A stretch of 64,000 bases of DNA from Takifugu bimaculatus (Eukaryota; Chordata; Actinopteri; Tetraodontiformes; Tetraodontidae): assembly GCA_004026145.2 (NCBI GenBank), contig CP034996.1, positions 8,741,891 to 8,805,890 of the forward strand. Direction: 5' to 3'. Position 1 is the stretch's first letter, and each line of letters starts with the position of its first letter. The position numbers and the translations under genes are program-made. Below the pieces are notes generated by a model. The model was not told where the DNA came from. It did no database searches and was given only the letters and a program-made list of their open reading frames with translations. Below are positions 51,780 through 63,654 of this stretch, piece after piece.

Positions 51780-52975
51780 AAAAGTTGGGCAGAAGGACAG
51801 GACAAGATCTGCACTACAGGCTAAAATGTTACACAACTTAAAATTGTTTTTTTTCCTGTTTAGTTTCTGTCCATCCTTCCTCAGGGGCTTTACAGTCCCA
51901 AGGGGTGGGGACAATCTGGCTCCCCATTCTGGCTCTGCAAAGTGCCCCCATCTCGTGGTTTAAACGGTGTGCTATTTTAAAAATGGTACCAATTTACTGT
52001 AGCAAATAGTTGCAGCCTCCCTGTCTGCCACTTTTGTGCTGTTTGCACCCATTCCGTGTCAATTTTCTCCCTCAATCTTTAGATTTCCTCGGCTGATCAA
52101 ATCTGTTTACTCTGGGGGCTGAGTGTCTCTCAAGGCTGTGTGTGTGTGAGTGTGTTTGGTTTTTCAATGTCTAAGAAATAGCTCCAGAGCCATTGTCTTT
52201 TCATTATCATTTAATAAATTCATGCATTGGTCATTTGTGAGTTACAGTAATTTGTTTTCACCCTCAGATTTGCATTAATGTTATATAATGGCACAATGAC
52301 ATATAGACACTGGCATTAAAGCTACAGCGTTGCCATCAACTCAATAAAAAATACTGCACAGTGTTTCCAGTCATTGCATGTAGATGCGCATGACTTCATT
52401 TTCCTACTTACTGGTCGATGAGTGGAAATCCCAGCAGACCGCAGCGAGCCCATAGCTGAGACCTGCAGTCCCTGTGGCGCCTCTGCTGCCGGTACCACTA
52501 ACACGTCATCCAGCCTCCTCCTCTTAACACTAACGTCACCTCCGGGGATCTGGCAAATAAAAAGGAGACTGGAATATGCTGGTAATCATGCTGCCTCTTG
52601 TGAATGTGTGAAATTAATCAGACATGTGGGGCATTGGACTTCCAGAGGCAGTTTTGAGATGGCCTTGGGGAAAATGAGTGCCGCTAGATGGGTCACTTTC
52701 CATTAGCACCTTCACACAATTAAAGAGGATGTCTCTGTAAACATTGTAGGTGACCTTGGAATGATCATCAGCAGGAGCAGAAATGTTGCACCTCAGTAGT
52801 GCATGTGTTGATCAGGAGGCTGTAGGTTCAGACCCAGGACAATTGGAGGGAGGATGCATCTCTGCTTCTTCCATCCTTTGCCATCACAGACAGGCAGCAG
52901 GGTTTAAAAGGAAAAGAAAAAAACCTTATCATGTTTTCCAAACAGTCTGATGGGACACAACTGTCCCAGTAGCCA
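51780..52975. other. No gene seen
   Basis: No coding signal or repeat that I can support. Confidence 0.5.
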
Positions 52976-52979
52976 ATAT

Positions 52980-53285
52980 TGTATTTGTAATGGAAGGTGC
53001 AGCAAAGCCCCTGGTTAAAAATAGGAGAGACACTCTGAGAGACAGGGAGGGAGGGAGAGAGAAAGGGAGGGAGAGAGCAAGACAGAGAGAGAGAGAGGGA
53101 GAGGGAGAGAGCAAGACAGAGAGAGAGAGGGTGAGAGGAAGACAGAGAGAGACAGAGAGGGAGGGAGAGAGAGAGGAGGGGGAGAGGAAGACAGAGAGAG
53201 ACAGAGAGGGAGGGAGAGAGAGAGGAGGGGGAGAGGAAGAAAGAGGGAGGGAGCTAGAGAGGAAGACAGAGAGAGGGAGGGTTTT
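52980..53285 (+). repeat. GA-rich tract at the 3' end of Tx1 copy 3
   Basis: GAGAGG/GACAGA repeats on the plus strand; on the minus strand they form a TC-rich sequence that starts directly after the LINE 3' UTR. Confidence 0.92.
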
Positions 53286-53478
53286 CAAAAACTCATTTTA
53301 ATTTAGGTCATTTTTAGTAGAACGAAAACCATAATCAATCAAACCATAATCAATTTTTAAAAAAAAAACACAATCAGTTCAGGAGACTTCCAAAGACCAC
53401 CTCCTTGTCCTCTAACGAACATATTTCATCTTTGAAGTGTTCTTAAACTCATCAATATTGGTTGTTGATCGGTAAAAA

Positions 53479-55350
53479 TTAAAGTCCATTTTTATTCGTG
53501 TTTTGACCATCCGGCAGAAGATGGTTTGAAGATCCCAGTCCAGAGATCTTGTTCATCTTGTTCCTCCAGCTAACATAGATGGCCAGCTTAGGCTGACCTA
53601 TAAGAAAATTTAGCAACTGGCACTTAGCTTTCTCCTTTCTGCTGTATCTGAAACCCACAATAAAAGCAGTTTTTGAGAAAGTTTCACCAAACAGGGAGAA
53701 CATCTGACTGAGCAGCAAGAACAGCACAGAGAGGCGACCACACTCAGAGAAACAGTGGAACACCATCTTTTTGTGGTCATGGAGTGGACACTCAGCGCTG
53801 ATGTTTGGGTTGATAGTTGATAAAAACACGTTGACAGCAATGGCCCCATGCAGGATCCTCCATTTAAAGTCTCCGCCCCTCCGGGTAAGCGGTAGCTTGC
53901 ACAGGGACCTCCACGGAGGCCTCTGAGTCCCAGTGAGGGCCAGTTGAGTTCGCCATGTGGTGTCAACCTGGCCTGCCAGCCTGTGTTGATTGAGAACTTT
54001 TATCAGTGTGTTGTACATGTTTTTTCCTGTGGAGGAACTTAGGTCAACAGGCAAACAACTGCGACTCAGGAACATTTCCCAACCCAGGACTTAACCTCAC
54101 ATCAGGAAACGGGTTGCCATGATTGGCTACTCTCTGTCCTTCGCCCTTCCACACATTTTTTTCACCACTTGTGGTCCTGCTTACAGTTGGCCCATCTTTC
54201 CTGCTTAAACAATCTCCATACCTTAAAACCCTGGGATAAAACCCTGGGAAGTTGTCCATTTTAAAACTACTTAGGTCCATTAGGAACATGGATGCTGCTA
54301 ATCCGAATCCACTACAGTGCTTCAACACAGCTTGAGCCACAGGTCTCCAGGACCACACAGCAGCCTCTGTAAAAACTGGAGCCTGAAGGTCGCTCCTCTG
54401 CTCTCTAGATGGACCAAGCCAAGTCCATCTTCGTCCTTTGGCAGAAAAAGGACACTCTGTGATATTCAGTGTAGGCGGTCTGAGAAGAAATCGACCATGA
54501 CCACCTGTATCCAGGTCAGGAGGTTTGGGGGGGAGGGGGGTTCACACATGTCAGGTGGTGCTACAGCATGGGCAACACCAGATTGTTCATGATTAAACCC
54601 CAGCCTTTTAAAGACATTCTTGGCATTTCAATCCGTTCAGCCTACCGTCAACTTTTTAACTGCCCCCCCCAATCCCAATTCTTAGACATAAAAATTTGAA
54701 CACCAAAGAGGATCCCCAACCCAGCCGACCTCTGCCGCCAACCGTCCAGAAAGGACAGCTCCATCTCAGGCAAGGTTTGTATAGAAATCCAACACCCGCT
54801 AGTGAATCTCAGCAGGGTCCTCATCCATCCGAGTGATATGTTGGAACCTTGAGTGGACCAGAGCACCCTGAGAAGCCACACCCAGCAGGTCAGATAAAGC
54901 TGATGACTTGGTCTTGAGAACCTGAATCAATCTTATAGTAGCTGGGTATTAAAATGACAATATGCACTTTTACATTTTTTTATAAAAACAACCCAAGCAT
55001 GATCAGAGAAGCCAGCCAGGTTATTGACACATTCTTGATTATATTTCAATGGTACTTAAAAAAAATAGATCCGATCCAGCCTGGAGTGGGTCCAGGTGAA
55101 TTGCCTCTGGCCCGGATGGAAATACCTCCACATGTCAAATCGTGAGCCCACACCAATTTTGTGAGGGTACTTTTGGATGCCGTGTGAGGCTCCAGGTGGT
55201 TTCTGTCCATGAGAGGGTTTACTGTGCAATTAAAATCACCACACAGGGACAGGAACTCATCACTTTTGCAATTGGAAACAATCCAGAAAAAACAGCCTCT
55301 CAACACAGCAGTGGGAACATACACATTCACAAAAACAAGCTAACAAAAAA
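53479..55350 (-). pseudogene. Tx1 ORF2 remnant, copy 3
   Basis: Endonuclease pieces (SLCGDFNCTVNPLMDRNHLE) at 55,046-55,330, a short internal piece at 54,648-54,881, and the C-terminal domain (NPNISAECPLHDHKKMVFHC, SRKEKAKCQLLNFLIGQPKL) at 53,479-54,075. The RT palm is deleted. Confidence 0.85.
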
Positions 55351-55374
55351 CAAAAACAAGTCCTAAGCAGTGAC

Positions 55375-56228
55375 CTGCACACTCCAAAGGACCTCAGTCT
55401 CCTCAACAGATGAAGACGACTTTGGCCCTTCTTGTACAGGGCGTCTGTGTTATGAGACCAGTCCAGTTTATTGTTGAGATGAACACCCAGGTATTTGTAC
55501 TCCTCTACGATCTCAATGTCCAAACCCTGGATGTTCACGGGTGCAATGTGAGAAGCCTTCCTACTGAAGTCGATCACCACCTCCTTTGTCTTGCTGGCGT
55601 TGATGCGCAGATGGTTCAGTTCACACCAGGCGACAAAGTTGGTGATGACCTCCCTGTACTCCAGTTCATTCCCCTCAGACACACGTCCAACAATGGCTGT
55701 ATCGTCGGAGAACTTCTGGAGGTGGCAGCTGTCCGAGTTGTGGCTTAAGTCCGATGTGTAGAGAGTGAAGAGGAAGGGAGAGAGAACTGTACCCTGCGGG
55801 GCCCCCGTGATGCAGACTACCATGTCGGACTCACAGTCACGGAGCCTCACGTACTGTAGTCTGTTGGTGAGGTAGTCGGTGGTCCAGGCAGCCAGGTGAC
55901 AGTCGACTCCGGCTCCCTCCATCTTCCCTCTCAGCAATGATGGCTGGATTGTGTTGAAGGCACTGGAGAAATCAAAGAACATGACTCTCACAGTGCTCCC
56001 GGTGCTCTCTAGGTGTGAGAGTGACCGGTTCAGCAGGTAGATGACAGCGTCATCCACACCAATGCCCGGTCGATAAGCAAACTGTAGAGGGTCCATCTTG
56101 CTGTCCACCAGCTGTCGGAGGTGGGTGAGAACAATCCTCTCCATGGTCTTCATCAGGTGAGAGGTTAAAGCCACTGGCCTGAAGTGGTTGGGCTCCCTGG
56201 CGTGTGCAGTCTTAGGAACCGGAACCAC
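55375..56228 (-). pseudogene. CR1/Rex-like reverse transcriptase fragment
   Basis: An open frame with FRPVALTSHLMKTMERIVL, MFFDFSSAFNTIQPSLL, GAPQGTVLSPFLFTLYTSDL and KFSDDTAIVG (the catalytic box reads FSDD instead of FADD). Both ends are truncated; the frame then runs into Tx1 sequence. Confidence 0.88.
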
Positions 56229-56501
56229 ACATGATGTTTGTATGTGTTTGTATGTGTTAAATACAGATATAGCACCCGCAACTGAGACTACGCCTTTTAT
56301 TACAGTGGTGGTCTTGAAAATACGGTACTTAAAAAGTACTCCTTAAAAAGTTGGAGTTGTACAGACCTCATCCCTTTTGTAGTTTTAAGAAATGGCACTA
56401 TTCTTGAAACGGAATACCCACTGTATGTCCCCACCTGCCTGTTGTCAGTATAAAAAAAAAAGTCTTGTGAGTGTCCTGTGAACTGTGCTTATAGTGTGTG
56501 T

Positions 56502-57390
56502 TGTTACGCTACGTGGTGGTAGCGGACCCGAACGCAGGCCAGGACACAGTGGTGGAGAGGTCAACAGGCTTTATTTACAGGGAAGGGGAGCACACATTAA
56601 CAGAAACAGTCCTCCTGGACCGCATGGGGATCGGGAGGCAGCGTCCGCCCGTCCCAGGTCCATCGGCGAGTCCCCGAACCAGACGCAGTCCCCCTGGACT
56701 GCCGGGAACTCGGAACACCGGTGAGTCCTCCACACGCTGCAGTCCTCCTGGACCGGCGAGGACTCGGGAGTCCGGCGCAACACGCTCGCCTCACGAACGT
56801 GCCCCGAAACACTGGCGACAAAGCAGTCCTCCTGGACTGCCGGCGATTAGGAGGCAGCGTCTGCCCCTCCAAGGTCCATCGGCGAGTTCCCAAACCAGAC
56901 GCAGTCCCCCTGGACTGCCGGGAACTCGGAACACCGGTGAGTCCTCAAACGGCTGCAGTCCTCCTGGACCGGCGAGGACTCAGGAGTCCGGCGCAACACG
57001 CTCGCCTCACGAACGTGCCCCGAGACACTGAGGGCAGAGGCAGTCCTCCTAGACTGCAGGGGAGCAGGAGCGGTCCTCCAGGAGACACGGAACAGGAACA
57101 GGAGCGGCCCTCCAGGAAAACCAGGAATAGGAGCGGCCCTCCAAGGCAACAGGAACACAGGAACAGGAGCCAACACCAAGGAACCCAAACAAGCTCCTAC
57201 ACTAGACCAACAAACACACTCCCAACACAAACAGACACCCTGGCACTGACAGGCAGGCACAACCTGCTTAAATAGGCAGCAAGATGTAAATTGCCTACAG
57301 GTGCGCCCGCCTGCAGTGCCAGCTGCACCCAATTGTGCTGAACACCACACCCTGCAGGCCAAAGACAGACACAACCCAGAAATCCCAACA
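56502..57390 (-). mobile_element. Solo LTR-like element, family D, with 217-bp tandem repeat
   Basis: 889 bp, TGTTACGCTACGTGG to GAAATCCCAACA, with perfect 5-bp duplications TGTGT at 56,497-56,501 and 57,391-57,395. Internal units of 217 bp start near 56,610, 56,827 and 57,044. In minus orientation it ends AATAAAG ... TTCGGGTCCGC ... TAACA. Confidence 0.82.
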
Positions 57391-57442
57391 TGTGTAACAT
57401 AGAGCTTTGTGAGTTTGTGTCCCATTTGTCCTGCAGACTACT

Positions 57443-57840
57443 TGTGTCCTCTTCAGGTTGAGAGGCAGAACACCTCTGGTCTTCTCTGGACATTTTCTTT
57501 ACCTTTTCACTCATTGCCTTGGTTTCTGTACTTTTCCTATTAACAGACAGATTGAGGACATTCTCATCCAATGAAAGTGTACTCCATGTCTCGGATGGCC
57601 TCAGCCACTCTGGTGGCCTTCTGGTTTGCCAGCTCTCTGGTGAGACAATGACCTGCGACTTCCAGGTGTTTCCCCTGCGACCCTGCTGGAGCATTCACCT
57701 GCTTCTTCGTGTTTATGTCTGCTGTGTGCGGTTCTTTGACTCTGTGTTGTGCATGTGCATAATGTTACCTGTGTCATTTTTTTCTTTTGCGATTCTCAGC
57801 ATTTTTCGGGCGCGATCGAATCACATGACTCGCCTCCCCA
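57443..57840 (-). pseudogene. Tx1 ORF1 remnant, copy 3
   Basis: Shares PESWQTRRPPEWLRPSETW with copy 2 (PESWWSRRPQEWLRPS at about 38,848-38,893), in the region between the zinc knuckle and the C-terminal domain. Heavily decayed. Confidence 0.75.
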
Positions 57841-58086
57841 CAACCAAAACACTTCAGAGAATTGGTGTTGACATAAACAGTATAGTCAAACTCGTCAACT
57901 CTGAAGCAGGCAAGCCTCCAAACAATTACACAAAATCAGTGATCAAACAAATGCACTGATGTGTAATGACAGAAAAGTGATACCCAATAACATTAAACAC
58001 CATCCAGGGTGTGAATAAAGATTAGAAAAGTTTTGAAACCACTCCTAGCAATCACTCACTCCTGCAGCCTCACCTATGCACAACTC

Positions 58087-58190
58087 TCAGAGAGAGACAG
58101 AGAGACATAGAGAGGGAAGGGGAGAGAGAGGGGGGAGAGGGAGGAAGGGAAATAGAGAGAGAGAGAGAGAAAGGAAGGGGGAGCCAAAGA
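58087..58190 (+). repeat. GA-rich tract at the 5' end of Tx1 copy 3
   Basis: GAGAGA repeats with interruptions; TC on the LINE coding strand. Confidence 0.92.
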
Positions 58191-58194
58191 GAGG

Positions 58195-59277
58195 GACGAT
58201 ACTTCTGCCCTTTTCCTGCTCATCTCTGTGCTGGTGTGCGTTAGCGGTAATCAATTTTTGGTTATTTGTGGAGTCACATCCCGAGTGCTGCCACAGGGAG
58301 ACTCCAAGGTCAACGCAAGGTACACACAGAGTTGTGCTACAGCTGCTCATGCGCATGAGCAGATGAACGCACCATAACAGGATCACTGTTATAACGTGAT
58401 TGGCTGACCGTTCCCCCTGAAGGGACGGACCCTCGTAGTCCTCCACTTCCCATAAGAGTGGTGAGCAGAGGGGCTTCCTATCTCTGTCCTGAGATGCGGG
58501 CTGATGTTTATTTGGTGGAAGGGAGCGAGTTGAGGTCTGCATGGGTGATGGCTGAAGAGCACAGCCCAGCACATTTTCAAACCAAGTGAAAAGTGAATGA
58601 CCTCAATAAAAAGTCTGATTTAGCAGAGAACACGTGGTCTTGCGCCAATTTCTGGTGGAGGAATATCATCGACCTTGTGTCATATCTGTCATGCTGTGAC
58701 CATTCATCACTAACATCTGCACCACGGTGTATTTTTACCCTGAGGATAGGCTCCATGCATCCCCCCAGGGCCGGGCCCATGCCAGCAGTGCTAGGGTCAG
58801 GCTGGGGTCATGCTGGGGTCCAACTAGTCTAAAGTTGATCACAGCCTCACTGACACACCTACAGGTGATCTGAGCTTGTAAATAGGTAAATTACTGAAAA
58901 AAATAATTGTGTGCTTAACAAACGCTGAATGATGGCACAATTTTACGATTCAGGGCCGTGTGTAATAGAAAAATGCAAAATATGAGAGTAGCAACAATTT
59001 CTCCTGGATATTATTTCACTTTTCCTCTTGATCAGATGGCAAACAGGATTACTACAGGATCATTCTAATCCACAAATATCAGATTATGTAAAACAAAATG
59101 ACAATTTATCTAATCTCTACATGATGGTTATGGGTGTGAGCCTCTCTGATAAATAAAGGGTTAAATTGAGGGTTAAATATGAACATTACTTTTATTATTG
59201 ACATAAAATATAAACTGGAAGAACTGAAATTCAGTTCACAGGACAATTAATGTTTATTATTGCAACATTATAAATAA
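58195..59277. other. No gene seen
   Basis: No coding signal or repeat that I can support. Confidence 0.5.
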
Positions 59278-59283
59278 AGAAAC

Positions 59284-59532
59284 TGTAAGGCCACAGACGA
59301 GAACCCAAGAGCGACACCAGAGTTCGACTGAACACAGCTTTATTATCAGGAACCGAAGGCAGACAGGATATTCCAGGAAACAGGCAGGCAGGAAAACACT
59401 GAAGAGTCATGTGGAACACAGAGGACAATCTGGCAGGGAGGAAGCGTAGCAGGGAACTATAAGGGCTCTTGATTACTGATTTGCCCCAGGGTGAGCAAGG
59501 ACACACGGGCGGAATTGCTCACAGCTGTGACA
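59284..59532 (-). mobile_element. Solo LTR-like element, family E
   Basis: 249 bp, TGTAAGGCCACAG to CAGCTGTGACA, with 6-bp duplications AGAAAC at 59,278-59,283 and 59,533-59,538. It has AATAAAG and TTGGGTTCTCG in minus orientation. Confidence 0.68.
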
Positions 59533-59539
59533 AGAAACA

Positions 59540-60470
59540 GTAAAAACATTGATATACAACATGAAACTGAAAATTCCTCATGGATCCATCAACCGGAATC
59601 CTATTACATAAAAGTCTGTCTCTGGGGCCCAAAACGGTTGTGCAGAGTTCTTATACCACTGGTGCTCATTCTGGTGTAGTCAAAGACGAGCTCACATGCT
59701 CATTATCGGAGAGCTGAAAACTTTATTTAGTCAATGAACTTACAGGTTTAGACTTGAGTTTTAATGTGAGTTTCATGACATTCAGGAAGTTAAAGGAGTT
59801 TAAGCATCCTGCGGCCTGGGCAGAGAAGAGGAGATCGATGTACAGATTGGTGAGACGAGAGGTGACAGAAAAAAATGACATCCACTAATGATTAAGCTCA
59901 ATTTTCCAAAAGGGAAGTGCTGCAGAAAGACTGAGAAGCAGCTGAAATCCTGGTAAAAAATGGGAATGACATACAAAATGCACCAACACAAACTTTATTT
60001 TATGTTGACGTTTAGAGCTTCAAGTCTCATCTTAGGAAGGGATGTGAGAGGACTCTAATGGGGTGAAAGAAGAACCTCAGGGTTGAGGCAGTGATTTGAG
60101 TGACAGTAACGGGTTTTATGTAACTGTCAGTGATGTAATTGTGTGAGGCAGGATTTACTGTGTGACTTTGACTCGCTGCTGTGTCCTTAACCACCTGGAG
60201 ACACGTGAAAAATCCACCCAGAGATGCTGACCGCTGCAACACCAGGCCAACACTGGAAGAAGCTTATGTACCGTAGGTTAAATCTCCAACAAGGGTGTGG
60301 GGCTCAAACACTCAACAGACCCAACCTGTGTTTCAACCTGCCATGAATCTTCCATGAGGCAATCCCTCCAGTGGTGCCATTTGACACCCTGGCAGTTTGC
60401 TCTTCACTAGCAGTGACAGTCAGGCAGCCACTGCTCCAACTAGTGGTCCACCATGAATGAGTTGATGCTT
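59540..60470. other. No gene seen
   Basis: No coding signal or repeat that I can support. Confidence 0.5.
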
Positions 60471-60474
60471 CTGC

Positions 60475-61135
60475 AGCATGAAGAGAATTGTCTTTATTTT
60501 ATTAGCATGTGTTGTACCATATGTTTCTGTTTTCTGTTATAAGCACTTTAGAAGTTAGGAATAGTAGAATGTTTAATCAGTGGAATAAAGATAAGCAGTC
60601 AGTTGACCCTTCCTTGACATGAATGTTGTTTAGACAGTTGGAGCCAGGAGGAGACAGTCAGAAGGAAAGTGGTAGACCCCCATCGTAAAACGTGACAGAA
60701 TAGTTTACTGGTGTTGATAAGTTCCTCGGCAGGAATGACCTCTGACCTGGCTATCTGGGAAGATAATGGAGAAGAAGGACTGCACCAACACCAAATGAGG
60801 CGGGAAGAAGAAGATGAGGTCATCCAAGAAGAAGGACTGGATTGGAGTGAATTAGCATCAATAATTTACATATATTGTTCTATAAAAGACTGGGCCAAGG
60901 GATAGTTAGGCGGTCAGACTTCATGCCCTGACAATTGACTTTGTTGTTGCTAGGGTTATGAACTGGCCCAGAGCTCTGTAATATTTGTATCTTGAATTGA
61001 TTCTGTTTGCTAAATACATCTGTTTGCTAAATACATCTGTTTGCTAAATACATTTTGAAATTGACATTTGTTTACTTGAAGTCTTCATTTAAAGAACACG
61101 CGGATTGGCAGTGACACACGAGAGGTACTGCAATC
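60475..61135 (+). repeat. LTR-like dispersed repeat, copy 3 of 3 (longest)
   Basis: Shares about 380 bp with 15,215-15,560 and 22,950-23,285, then extends with a TATAAAAG box at 60,881 and three perfect 17-bp tandem units TCTGTTTGCTAAATACA (61,002-61,052). The promoter-like box suggests a solo LTR, but no target duplication was found. Confidence 0.6.
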
Positions 61136-61139
61136 CGAC

Positions 61140-63650
61140 AAGCATCAAGTGTAGAAGCATCTTGAAACACCAGAACCCAACAAATCCATCAGAGATGACC
61201 GTCATCTCGGCCACTGCTGCTGTTATCTCCTCTTGCTTATGTAACGTAGGTCCTGTGACAGGAAGGTGGCTTCAGGGGCTAAAGCATCCACAATGGCAGT
61301 GCTGGGCCTGTTATTGACCCAATTTAATAGGCAGACAGAGGGAGAACAACTGAACTTCTAAACAGTGCCAGCCTGTCACACGGCTAAACTGCTGCTTCAT
61401 AAGATCTTTTTTGATTCTTCTGTCACAGAGATTAGGAACCAAGTATCAGATGTTCCTCCAAATCAAGAAACTGGTCAAATTAGAAGCTATTAAAGGCCAT
61501 TTTTAGTTGTCTGTAAGCAAGTTCAACCTGACTGAGCTTGCATCTGTAAGGTAAACTTATGTATTTGCAACCCACATTTTTGTATTGATCAACATTATTT
61601 TATAGTCACCACAGCTTGTTCAGACAAATGGAAGCTCAACGTGAGTTTTCTGCTGACATCAACACATTTCTTCTCCATAAAGTGTAATAAAGGTATCACA
61701 TAAATAAACTGTATGTGTAGGATTTGTATTACACGTGAATGTACCCACACTGCTGGATGGATTCTGGCCATTAGAGATTAAATCCAGATCCAGCTCTGTG
61801 GAAGCATGACAAGCTCATTGCCTGACTGATTGGACACTGGGCGCCTGTACACAGCAGCCTGACTGAGCGGCCAAAGAAATTTTCCATCATTTGTTTCTAT
61901 CTTTGTGTGACTGGCCGGCATATTGATCAGTGGATCGACCAGTTCTTCAGGCTGTAGGCGTCTGGACAAATATCGGCATTGGTGTCTGCTTGTGAGAGTC
62001 TTGGTGTACCCGAGTGGTGACTACACACCCTGACCTGGTTATTGAAACAAGGTGATGCGTCACTGTGCGGCAGTGGTGAAGAGGCACCAGGAATGGCTGC
62101 TGAAGCCATAGGCTGCAAAAGATAGAGTAAGATGTAGGGGAACCAAAGATAGATGGATATTGGGAGACCTGGTAGGAGAAATCCTGGCTGCCAACAGAGT
62201 GTGAAAGCATTCTTGATGTCTCCCGTTCTCCACAAACACAAGGGAATCGGCTTTAGCTGTCTAACATGTGCTCTGTGCCCTTAGTAATTTACGAGTTTTT
62301 CTTTCCAGTAAAGAAACAATGACAAAGAGTTCAACTACTGTTTTCAGTCCAATCCGATACAATGGATACCCCTTTTATAAATAAAAACACAGACGTTGCA
62401 AGAATTACAGCAGCTAGCAGAGGCTTGCCAAGCTATGCTAGTGCAAAAGATTGCAACGCTCACATTAAAAACAAACCTTAGCACATGAAAACTGCTTCAA
62501 GCCACCGTAAACCTGCAACAGCCTGCAACAACCTGATGTTTATTTGTGATGGTTATCGTTTACCGATAGACTAGTTCCTGCTTCCCTGTCTGTATGGTGC
62601 TGGTATACAACCCGGGTCAGTACGTTTGTCTCCATGTTGTGCACAAAGCTTTTTGATTACTGTAAATACAGTAGATCTATTTGTGATGATACCTACAGCC
62701 TTCAGTGTAAACTTATTTTAAATGCAAAGAGAGAAACTTGATGCTTTTGTTTAGTGTTTGTTTTTGTTTGGTCAGTGACCAGGAACACTCAGACTGTTAA
62801 GATATGGCAGCTACTGGCTAATGAGTCCAGTTATCTGCTTCCTGAGTCTGATTCTTGAATCAAAATGGATCAAGAAACAGCAGGATGTGGACTATTTTCA
62901 TGCAAGTCTGGCTTTGTTATTAGTAACTTTAACTTTGGCCAACTGCGTCTGTATATCAGCAAACTCTACCGGGTTAGAATCAGCAAGACAGTGTTTACTA
63001 TTTTTATATTATTACGGTTTATTTAGTATTGGCAGCAAAGAACTGCATAGGACAATGAGAGGGAGAGGACCACGTAGAGAATAAACAAAAGCAGGAAAAC
63101 AGTAAATCACTGTAGAGTTCTGAAGTTCAACACTGATGTCCAAGTCCCATTCTGCTCTGGTTGGAAGGTGGTCAATTTGTCTGGGTCACACTTGATGGAC
63201 AAACATTTTATCACATCAAAGGCTGTTTGGAAGTATTGAGGAGTGACATTTGCAGTGCATAGGAAAGGAACACAGAGAAAAGACTGTTACGTCTCCTCCT
63301 TTGATGTTGTGTTAGCCAAAACTGAAAAGTGCAGGACGGAGGTTTTATCTGCCGCTTGAATGACATGCGTAAAATGAGCTGCATTGAGCTGTATTGGGAT
63401 TTAAACATACGAAACATCATTAAACTGTACCTGCAGTCTAACTTGCACTTTGTAAGGATGCAAAATGGGGCAGCCCTTGGTGCTCCATCCCATGGAAATA
63501 TCGGATTTGGTTTTGGAGTGATGGTGCAGGCTGTTATAAATAGTTCTCCCTAAAAGCTAAAAACACTATTTGGTATTGATTATCTGTCAGCACATGTTAA
63601 ACCTCACTGTCACTGGTGGCATGGTCTCTGGTAGGGTTTGTTTTTTGTTT
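61140..63650. other. No gene seen
   Basis: About 2.5 kb without coding, RNA or repeat signal that I can support. Short ORFs are consistent with chance. Confidence 0.5.
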
Positions 63651-63654
63651 TGTT

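Larger units (their letters stand above)
53290..58086 (-). mobile_element. Tx1-clade LINE, decayed copy 3, inserted in a TC microsatellite
   Basis: TC-rich repeats flank it at both ends on the coding strand (58,087-58,190 upstream, 52,980-53,285 downstream). ORF1 remnants lie at 57,443-57,840, ORF2 remnants at 53,479-55,350. A family D LTR (56,502-57,390) and a CR1/Rex-like LINE (about 55,375-56,230) are inserted between them. Confidence 0.85.
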
